DNA from: a bacterium
GTDB lineage: Bacteria > Actinomycetota > Actinomycetes > Actinomycetales > Actinomycetaceae
Assembly (NCBI GenBank): GCA_030544165.1
Contig: JAUNRP010000003.1
Span: forward strand, 1 to 11,416
Direction: 5' to 3'
DNA length: 11,416 nt
The notes below the pieces were generated by a model. The model did not search any database and had not been told where the DNA came from. It saw nothing but the letters and a program-made list of their open reading frames with translations. Shown piece after piece: positions 5,397 to 10,602 of the stretch. Position 1 is the first letter of the stretch. The number at the start of each line of letters is the position of its first letter. The position numbers and the translations under genes are program-made.

Positions 5397-7157
5397 TCAG
5401 TCCGTGCTCGCGTGGCCCTTGACACCATCCGGGCTGTAGATGTCGAGGATGTTCCAGTGGCCACCCGTGGGAGTGGGGATGTTCCGCATGGGGACGTCGA
5501 TCAGGAAGGGCTCCCCCGCGCCCATCGCCTCCGCGAGCGCCTCGGGGAACTCCTCCGGGCTCTCGATCCGGCGGGACCTCACGCCGTAGGCCCTGGCCAC
5601 TCCGGCGTAGTCGATCCACATGTCGTCGTCCTCGGTCTCGAAGACCGTGCCGAACGTGGTGTCGTAGTTGGCCTTCTCGAGACCGGCGATGGTGCCGAAC
5701 GCGTTGTTGTTCATCACCACCCAGATCACGGGCAGCTTCTCCCGGCGCGCGGTGGCGAGCACGGCCGGGTTCTGGCCGAACCCGCCATCGCCGATCAGGG
5801 CGATCACCGGCCGGTCCGGAGCGGCGAGCTTCACGCCGATCGCGGCCGCTGAGCCGAAGCCCATCGTGGCGAAGCCTCCGGGCGTGATGAACGCGCCCGG
5901 GACCTCGATGTCGTACTGCTGGGCGAGCCCGTTCTTGTTCCACCCCACGTCCGTCACCAGGTAGGTGTCGGCGGGGATGTGGGCGCGCAGGTCCGCGAGG
6001 ATGCGGGCCGGGTTCATGGGGAACTCGTCCGAGGTCTGGTCGGGCACCAGCCGCTCCCTGCGGCTGGCGCGCTCCTCCAGGATCGACTCCACGAGACCCT
6101 CCCGCTTGATCGGCTCGGGGTGGATGCGCCTGGCCACCTTCACCAGGACGCCGAGGGCGGCCTTCAGGTCCGCGATCACGCCGAGCTCCACCGGGTAGTT
6201 CCGCCCGATCTGCTCGTGGTCCAGGTCGATCTGGATGAGCTTGGTGGGCGGCATGCGGAAGGTGTGCTCCTCGTACCACGAGGAGGAGTCGGCCTCCGCG
6301 AACCGCGTGCCGAGTCCCAGGATCCAGTCCGCCTGCCGGCACTGCTCGTTGGTGTACTCCATACCCCAGAAGCCGGACATGCCGAGCACGTGCGGGTTGT
6401 CATCCGGCACCGCGCCCTTGCCGGTCAGGCTGTGGGCCACCGGCAGGTCGAGCCAGTCCACGAGCTGCGTGAGTTCGGCCGAGGCATCGGCCAGGTGGAC
6501 GCCGCCACCGGCGTAGACGAGGGGGCGCTCCGCCTCGGTCAGGTGGGCGATGATCTGCTCCGCCACCTCCTCGGTCATGGTGGGTCGGGTGTACTCGATC
6601 CGGTTGGCGAGCGCGCGGTCCACGAGCGCGGTGTCGATCTCACGGCTGAAGAGGTCCATGGGGACATCCACGAGCACCGGGCCCGGGCGGCCGGACTCTG
6701 CGATCACGAATGCGCGATCCAGGATCTCGGGCAGCAGCTCGGCCCGCTCCACCCGGAACGCCCGCTTCACGAACGGGCGGTAGATCTGCCACTGGTCCGC
6801 GTCCGCGTGGAGGTTCACCTCCTGGTGGGGGTGCTTGCCGAAGTAGTAGGTGGGGACGTCGCCCGCGATCACCACCATCGGGATGGAGTCGAGGGCGGCG
6901 TTCGCCACCCCGGTGGCGGCGTTGGTGAGGCCGGGACCGAGGTGGCTGAGGACCACCGAGGCGCGCCGCGTCACACGGGCATACCCGTCCGCGGCGTGTG
7001 AGGCGATCTGCTCGTGGCGGACGTTGACGAACTCGATCTCACTGCGGGAGAGCGAGTCGAGGACCGCGATGTTCGTGTGGCCGCACAGTCCGAAGATGTG
7101 CGTGACTCCGCGTCCCTCCAGGTAGCGGACGACTTCGTCGGAAGCGAGCGCCGTCAT
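5397..7157 (-). CDS. ThDP-dependent enzyme, acetolactate-synthase superfamily; predicted cyclic 1,2-dione hydrolase
   Basis: This 586-residue protein has the usual three domains. The N-terminal pyrimidine-binding domain carries catalytic Glu49 (RHEQ), the central domain spans about 190-345, and the C-terminal pyrophosphate-binding domain has the GDG at 456-458 ending in NN at 484-485. An automatic annotation would probably read acetolactate synthase. However, the N-terminal loop is FGLCGHTN (22-29), with a His27 where acetolactate synthases have PGG. A Gly-His at this place occurs, as I recall, in the ring-opening hydrolases IolD and Azoarcus cyclohexane-1,2-dione hydrolase. No acetolactate-synthase small subunit is nearby. 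Downstream come an IolE-like TIM barrel and a cyclitol dehydrogenase. The gene overlaps the stop of the lyase gene by ATGA. The predicted role is hydrolytic opening of a six-membered 1,2-dione to an aldehyde-acid. Other decarboxylase or carboligase activities remain possible. Confidence 0.85.
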   Translation of the reverse strand: MTALASDEVVRYLEGRGVTHIFGLCGHTNIAVLDSLSRSEIEFVNVRHEQIASHAADGYARVTRRASVVLSHLGPGLTNAATGVANAALDSIPMVVIAGDVPTYYFGKHPHQEVNLHADADQWQIYRPFVKRAFRVERAELLPEILDRAFVIAESGRPGPVLVDVPMDLFSREIDTALVDRALANRIEYTRPTMTEEVAEQIIAHLTEAERPLVYAGGGVHLADASAELTQLVDWLDLPVAHSLTGKGAVPDDNPHVLGMSGFWGMEYTNEQCRQADWILGLGTRFAEADSSSWYEEHTFRMPPTKLIQIDLDHEQIGRNYPVELGVIADLKAALGVLVKVARRIHPEPIKREGLVESILEERASRRERLVPDQTSDEFPMNPARILADLRAHIPADTYLVTDVGWNKNGLAQQYDIEVPGAFITPGGFATMGFGSAAAIGVKLAAPDRPVIALIGDGGFGQNPAVLATARREKLPVIWVVMNNNAFGTIAGLEKANYDTTFGTVFETEDDDMWIDYAGVARAYGVRSRRIESPEEFPEALAEAMGAGEPFLIDVPMRNIPTPTGGHWNILDIYSPDGVKGHASTD

Positions 7158-8035
7158 GGCGTCTCCTCTCGGTTGGGCGCGGCCGTGCCGCTGGGATCGG
7201 GGGTGGACAGGTCACGGCGCGCAGGTCCGTCGTAGGTGAAGCCGAGTGCCTTGCTCTGGGGTCCCTTGATGCGGACGCCCTCCTGCATCTGCTCCCAGGC
7301 GTGCGCGAGGATTCCCACCGAGCGGGAGAGGATGAAGACTCCCCGGCCGAGCTCTGGGGGGAGTCCGAGCTCGCAGTAGATCGCGGCGGTGGCGCCATCG
7401 ATGTTCATGGGGATGCGTCGCGGACGCCCCTGGGAGATCGCGTCCTCGAGGGCTCGGCCGATTGCGGCGAACCGGCCCGCGACGTCGCCCCGCTCCGCCG
7501 CGTCGTCGATCAGTCCGAGGAGGCGGGGGGAGCGCGGATCGTGCGGGTGGAACCTGTGGCCGAAGCCCGGGAAGTACTTCAGGCCCTGCTCCTTGCGGCG
7601 CGCGGCAACCGTTGCCGCCGCCTCCGCGATGTCCCCGCCCTCGCCGGCCTCGGCATCGATCTCGTAGTAGATCTCCATGCACTGCTGGCCGGGGCCGCCG
7701 TGGATGTCATCGAGCACGTTGACGGCGGAGGCCATCGCGCCATTCAGGCTCGGACCACAGGTGGCGGCCATGCGCGCGATGGCGATCGAGGGGGCCTGGG
7801 GCCCGTGGTCCACGCTCGCCACCAGCGCCGCCTCGAGGAGGTCCGCCTGCGGCCTGCTCGGCAGTTCGCCCTGGAGCATGAGCCAGATCATCTGCGGGAA
7901 GGTGATCGCGCCGATGAGCTGCTGGATCGGGTAGCCGCGGATGTCGATCTCGCCGGGGTGGATGTCGATGATGGAGGTGGTCCACCAGCGCCTGGCCTCG
8001 TCGAGTACCTCGTCGGGGGTGCGGTCGTCGGTCAT
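7154..8035 (-). CDS. Short citrate-synthase-family protein, citryl-CoA-lyase type; predicted homocitryl-CoA lyase
   Basis: At 293 residues this is well short of citrate synthase (about 370-430) and close to stand-alone citryl-CoA lyases, which split citryl-CoA into acetyl-CoA and oxaloacetate. The catalytic triad of the family can be placed: His77 (VDHGPQAPS), His112 (IHGGPG) and Asp213 (MNIDG). GFGHRFHPHDPR (157-168) is the usual substrate-binding stretch, and GILAHAWEQM (241-250) is the typical final helix. The tail after about 270 is Pro/Ser/Thr-rich and probably disordered. It sits between the acylating aldehyde dehydrogenase (30-bp gap) and the ThDP gene (4-bp overlap), so its substrate is probably the acyl-CoA made by that dehydrogenase. 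If the operon degrades quinate, homocitryl-CoA would be cleaved to acetyl-CoA and 2-oxoglutarate. A condensing role in the opposite direction is possible. Confidence 0.85.
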   Translation of the reverse strand: MTDDRTPDEVLDEARRWWTTSIIDIHPGEIDIRGYPIQQLIGAITFPQMIWLMLQGELPSRPQADLLEAALVASVDHGPQAPSIAIARMAATCGPSLNGAMASAVNVLDDIHGGPGQQCMEIYYEIDAEAGEGGDIAEAAATVAARRKEQGLKYFPGFGHRFHPHDPRSPRLLGLIDDAAERGDVAGRFAAIGRALEDAISQGRPRRIPMNIDGATAAIYCELGLPPELGRGVFILSRSVGILAHAWEQMQEGVRIKGPQSKALGFTYDGPARRDLSTPDPSGTAAPNREETP

Positions 8036-8065
8036 GGGCTGCGCTGCCCTTCCTGCTCGCTGGAT

Positions 8066-9529
8066 TCAGTTGACGGTCACGGCGGCGTCGGTGGGGGCGG
8101 CCTCACCGTCCGGCTCGAGCGCCGGATCGTAGAAGTCACCGAACAGCTCCGCGTCGCTCGGACGGTCCATGGGGATCTTGCGGGAGACCCAGGTGAGGTT
8201 CATGTAGTGCTTCAGCGTGACGTTGTCGCTGGTGATGTTCCCACCCCAGGTTCCGCAGCCCATCGAGGAGGTCATGGGCATGCCGTTGTTGAACGCGCCC
8301 GCGTTGGCGCGCGAGTTCGGCTGGTTGACCATGATGCGGGAGACGGGCATGGTGCGGCCGAAGTAGTCGATGTGCTCCTCGTTGGTGGAGGCGATTCCGC
8401 AACTGTGGCCCTTGCCGCCCACCTCGTACAGCTCGAGCGCCAGGTCCACGCCATCCTCGAAGCTGCCGTCATAGGCGTGGACCGCCATCAGGGTGGTGAG
8501 CTTCTCCTTGCAGAAGTTGTGCTCGTGGCCGATTCCGTCACCCTCCACGAAGATGAACTTCCGGTCCTCCGGAATCTCGAACCCCGCCGCCTCGGCGAGC
8601 TTCTGGGGGGAGATGGCCACGGTGTCCGGGAGGCGGTGGCCCTCCTCGTCCCACATCACCTTCTCGAGCTGGGAGCGCTCCTCGGCATTGGCCTGGTAGC
8701 CGCCCACCTCCTCGAGGGCGTCCAGCATCTCCTGGTACTTCGAGCGGGGGACGAGCACGTTGCCATCGGCCGAGCAGCCGGAGCCGTAGTCGGAGGTCTT
8801 GGAGAGCATGCAGTTCATGGCGGTGGCCTTGATGTCCGCCGTCTCGTCCAGGAACTCGGTGGCGTTCCCCGCGCCCACGCCGTAGGCGGGCTTCCCGGAG
8901 CTGTAGGCCTGCCGGACGAGCGCCTGCCCGCCGGTGGCGATGATGAGGTCCGAGCGGCGCATGAGCTCCTGGCTCACCAGCAGGCTCGGCATGCTGACGC
9001 ACTGGAGGATGTCCGCGGGAGCGCCCTCGGCCTCAAGCGCCTCCCGCATGAGGCGGACCGTCTCCATCGTGGTCTTCACGGAGCGTGGGTGCGGGGAGAA
9101 GATGACCACGTTCCGCGCCTTGACGCCGTAGATCGCGTTCCCGGCGGGAGTGAGGTCCGGGTTCGTGGTGGGCACGATGCAGCCCACGATGCCCGCCGGC
9201 TTGCCGTACTTGACGAGGCCGAGTTCGGGGTTCTCCTCCACGATCCCGACGCTGGGTTGGCGCAGCGCATCGCGCAGGACTCCGCGGATCTTCATGCGCT
9301 TGTTCATGCGGGAGGTGTACTCGCCGAGCCCGGACTCCTCGATCCCCATCTCCACCAGGCGGTGGAAGGTGGTGGTGTTCGCGACCGCCCACGCGATCGC
9401 CTGGCAGAGCCGGTCCACCCGGGCCTGGTCGTAGGTCTCGATCTCCTTGAGCGCGACCCGCGCCCTCTCGAAGAGCTCGTCCAGCTCCTGGACCTGCTCC
9501 GGCCGCATCTCCTTGTGGGTCTTGTTCAC
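8066..9529 (-). CDS. CoA-acylating aldehyde dehydrogenase (EutE/AdhE-N/SauS-like)
   Basis: This 487-residue protein converts an aldehyde, CoA and NAD(P)+ to an acyl-CoA. It is of the acylating class: PTTNP at 120-124, GVGAGN at 217-222 and the catalytic Cys252 in SKTSDYGSGCSAD, which aligns with the SKTFDNGxxC region of EutE/AdhE-type enzymes. C-terminal stretches such as GGKGHSCGI and TWGGNITSDN also fit that family, and the last ~25 residues are acidic and probably disordered. The GTG start at 9529 is supported by a GGGAAGGG tract 7 bases upstream. The next ATG (9508) has its purine tract directly abutting it. It is the first gene of the minus-strand operon, 30 bp before the lyase gene. The substrate is unknown from sequence. 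Homocitrate semialdehyde is the prediction from context, and sulfoacetaldehyde or succinate semialdehyde are alternatives from the family. Confidence 0.88.
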   Translation of the reverse strand: MNKTHKEMRPEQVQELDELFERARVALKEIETYDQARVDRLCQAIAWAVANTTTFHRLVEMGIEESGLGEYTSRMNKRMKIRGVLRDALRQPSVGIVEENPELGLVKYGKPAGIVGCIVPTTNPDLTPAGNAIYGVKARNVVIFSPHPRSVKTTMETVRLMREALEAEGAPADILQCVSMPSLLVSQELMRRSDLIIATGGQALVRQAYSSGKPAYGVGAGNATEFLDETADIKATAMNCMLSKTSDYGSGCSADGNVLVPRSKYQEMLDALEEVGGYQANAEERSQLEKVMWDEEGHRLPDTVAISPQKLAEAAGFEIPEDRKFIFVEGDGIGHEHNFCKEKLTTLMAVHAYDGSFEDGVDLALELYEVGGKGHSCGIASTNEEHIDYFGRTMPVSRIMVNQPNSRANAGAFNNGMPMTSSMGCGTWGGNITSDNVTLKHYMNLTWVSRKIPMDRPSDAELFGDFYDPALEPDGEAAPTDAAVTVN

Positions 9530-9536
9530 GATCCGT

Positions 9537-9544
9537 CCCTTCCC
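9537..9544 (-). promoter_or_regulatory. Ribosome binding site that decides the GTG start of the aldehyde dehydrogenase
   Basis: On the minus strand GGGAAGGG ends 7 bases before the GTG at 9529. The alternative ATG 21 bases later has AAGGAG with no spacing at all. Confidence 0.65.
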
Positions 9545-9580
9545 AGCGCTGAGGAGTCCGGCTCCCGGAGGCGAAACCGA

Positions 9581-9596
9581 TGTACGCCTGTGTACG
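9581..9596. promoter_or_regulatory. TGTACG direct repeat with 10-bp period in the operon leader
   Basis: TGTACG occurs at 9581-9586 and again at 9591-9596, exactly one helical turn apart, between the putative minus-strand promoter and the aldehyde dehydrogenase start. It is flanked by ACCG (9576-9579) and AACCGGT (9597-9603). The heptamer AACCGGT recurs inside the dyad before the TRAP genes (10006-10012). This is a candidate regulator site on sequence pattern only. Confidence 0.3.
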
Positions 9597-9609
9597 AACC
9601 GGTGAGGTC

Positions 9610-9639
9610 ATGCTATTCCACTCCGCTCGTGGCCGTAAA
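9610..9639 (-). promoter_or_regulatory. Candidate promoter of the minus-strand catabolic operon
   Basis: On the minus strand TTTACG (9639-9634) and TAGCAT (9615-9610) lie 18 bp apart and each match four of six consensus bases for -35 and -10. The start would fall about 75 bp before the aldehyde dehydrogenase GTG. The -35 hexamer lies almost entirely within the spacer of the inverted repeat at 9629-9646. Confidence 0.35.
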
Positions 9640-9646
9640 GGGCCAC
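9629..9646. promoter_or_regulatory. Inverted repeat GTGGCC-N6-GGCCAC over the putative -35
   Basis: Perfect 6-bp arms, GTGGCC at 9629-9634 and GGCCAC at 9641-9646, flank a 6-bp spacer. The size suits a dimeric repressor, and its place over the candidate -35 of the minus-strand operon suits repression. It could also fold as an RNA hairpin if read from the other strand. Confidence 0.4.
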
Positions 9647-9720
9647 CTGCGTCCAAGAGACACGATACGAGGTGGGGGGTGCCCGGTGCCCGGTGAGGTG
9701 GGGGCACGCGCGGGTGCAGG

Positions 9721-9941
9721 GTGAGGGCGACGGCGGGACTCGGGCGCCGTCGAGGACTTACGGCAGGGTGGGGGTGCGGCGGGACTCGGGCGTCGTCGTC
9801 GACTTACGGCGGGGCGGGGGCGACGGCGGGACTCGGGCGCCTTCGTCGACTTTCGGCAGGGTGAGGGCGACGGCTCGGGCGCCGTCGTCGTCCCGAGGCA
9901 GGGCGAGGGTGCGGCGGTACTGGCGCGGCGCCGTCGAGGGG
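9721..9941. repeat. Degenerate tandem repeat, about five copies of a ~47-bp unit
   Basis: Successive units begin at 9721, 9769, 9815, 9862 and 9904, and are about 48, 46, 47, 42 and 38 bp long. Shared features are a GAGGGCGACGGC-like opening, GGGACTCGGGCG in the first three, a GTCGTCGACTTACGG-like middle and a GGCAGGG end. Units 1 and 4 contain a perfect 7-bp stem CGACGGC/GCCGTCG, and unit 3 has it with one mismatch. Units 4 and 5 are shorter and more diverged. No gene is present, and frames across it translate to low-complexity Arg/Gly/Pro. The array separates the two divergent promoters. Confidence 0.75.
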
Positions 9942-9957
9942 AGCAAAATGGGGCATT

Positions 9958-9975
9958 CCCAGAATGTGATCTGGG
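9958..9975. promoter_or_regulatory. Inverted repeat CCCAGA-N6-TCTGGG upstream of the TRAP promoter
   Basis: Perfect 6-bp arms flank a 6-bp spacer. It ends 3 bp before the candidate -35 of the TRAP promoter, a usual position for an activator site. It has the same 6-6-6 geometry as the dyad at 10003-10020, and their centres are 45 bp apart, but the sequence differs. Confidence 0.4.
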
Positions 9976-9978
9976 GAA

Positions 9979-10007
9979 CAGACACTATTGCGGGCCGGAC
10001 GTATTAA
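9979..10007 (+). promoter_or_regulatory. Candidate promoter for the TRAP-transporter genes
   Basis: CAGACA (9979-9984) and TATTAA (10002-10007) are separated by 17 bp and each match four of six consensus bases. Transcription would begin near 10014, leaving a leader of about 50 bases before the TTG start. Confidence 0.4.
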
Positions 10008-10020
10008 CCGGTACGTTAAT
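10003..10020. promoter_or_regulatory. Inverted repeat ATTAAC-N6-GTTAAT, candidate TetR-type operator
   Basis: ATTAACCGGTACGTTAAT has perfect 6-bp arms and overlaps the candidate -10 and start site of the TRAP promoter. It is an AT-rich island in very GC-rich DNA. Size and position suit a TetR-family repressor, and the TetR gene ending the divergent operon is the obvious partner, but this is inference. Confidence 0.5.
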
Positions 10021-10062
10021 TGCAGCCGGCGCACTGGAGCGCCCGACGAAGAGGATCATCGA

Positions 10063-10602
10063 TTGACTGATATCCACGAATCACAGACTCCGCTGGCGCG
10101 GATCGGCTCGTTCATCGGGAAGATCGAGGCGGCATTCGGGATGCTCTCGCTCGTGGTGATCCTCGTGCTCGTCTTCTTCCAGGCCCTCCAGCGTCACCTG
10201 CCCATCCCCCAGATCGCGTGGACGGGAGAGATCTCGCGGTTCTCCCTGCTGTGGCTCACCTTCATCGCGGCCGGGCTCCTCGTCAGCTCGGATGGCCACA
10301 TCGCCCTCGAGGTGCTGGACACGATGAAGAACAAGCGGGCGGTGAAGTTCGTCCACGTGTTCTCCCTGGCGATGCTCACGCTCATCGGACTCGGGCTCAC
10401 GCTGGAGGCGTACGCGCTGGTGACCACGCAGATCGTGAAATCGCCGGTCCTGAGTATCCCGATGGCGTGGGTCTACATCCCCGTCCTGATCGGGGCGGCG
10501 AGCCTCACCATCCGTGCCGCTCTGGCGACGGTGGGGGTGATCCGCAACGGGCCCCGCCTGAGCGACCACTACGTTGACGAGGTGGAGGTGGTGGCCCCGT
10601 GA
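10063..10602 (+). CDS. dctQ: TRAP transporter small membrane subunit, DctQ family
   Basis: A 179-residue membrane protein. Four hydrophobic segments are visible at about 22-42, 58-76, 95-119 and 132-153, the usual DctQ topology. WTGEISRFSLLW (53-64) and IPMAWVYIPVLIG (132-144) are family-like stretches. TRAP transporters import carboxylates or sulfonates with sodium, using a periplasmic or lipoprotein DctP binding protein not seen in this window. The chosen start is TTG at 10063, with AAGAGGA 7 bases upstream. An upstream in-frame TTG at 9988 would put the candidate promoter and operator inside the gene and adds no membrane sequence. Its stop overlaps the dctM start by GTGA. Divergence from the catabolic operon across a shared control region suggests that it imports that pathway's substrate, possibly quinate or shikimate. 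Confidence 0.88.
   Translation: MTDIHESQTPLARIGSFIGKIEAAFGMLSLVVILVLVFFQALQRHLPIPQIAWTGEISRFSLLWLTFIAAGLLVSSDGHIALEVLDTMKNKRAVKFVHVFSLAMLTLIGLGLTLEAYALVTTQIVKSPVLSIPMAWVYIPVLIGAASLTIRAALATVGVIRNGPRLSDHYVDEVEVVAP

Noticed and set aside
3674..7001. Several long + strand frames (for example 3674-5080, 4434-5852, 5979-7001) opposite the dehydrogenase, TIM-barrel and ThDP genes.
   Set aside because: They are shadows of the minus-strand genes, with low-complexity translations and no family motifs.
5397..7157. Acetolactate synthase for branched-chain amino acids.
   Set aside because: There is no small subunit or ilvC next to it, and the N-terminal PGG loop is replaced by CGH.
3668..9529. The classical quinate/shikimate route to protocatechuate.
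   Set aside because: A TIM-barrel dehydratase would fit, but no protocatechuate dioxygenase or later genes are present and three operon enzymes (ThDP, lyase, acylating dehydrogenase) would have no role.
5397..9529. A sulfonate pathway based on Xsc and SauS.
   Set aside because: The ThDP enzyme lacks the Xsc-like N-terminal sequence as I know it, no phosphotransacetylase or sulfite exporter is seen, and a quinate-type dehydrogenase is part of the operon.
7301..9724. An 807-codon open frame on the + strand antisense to the aldehyde dehydrogenase and lyase genes.
   Set aside because: Its translation is His/Val/Arg/Gly/Asp-rich with no recognisable domain, while the opposite strand encodes two proteins with full catalytic motifs. 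Long antisense frames are expected at this G+C content.
9721..9941. A CRISPR array.
   Set aside because: Units are adjacent, degenerate copies with no unique spacers, and no cas gene is seen.
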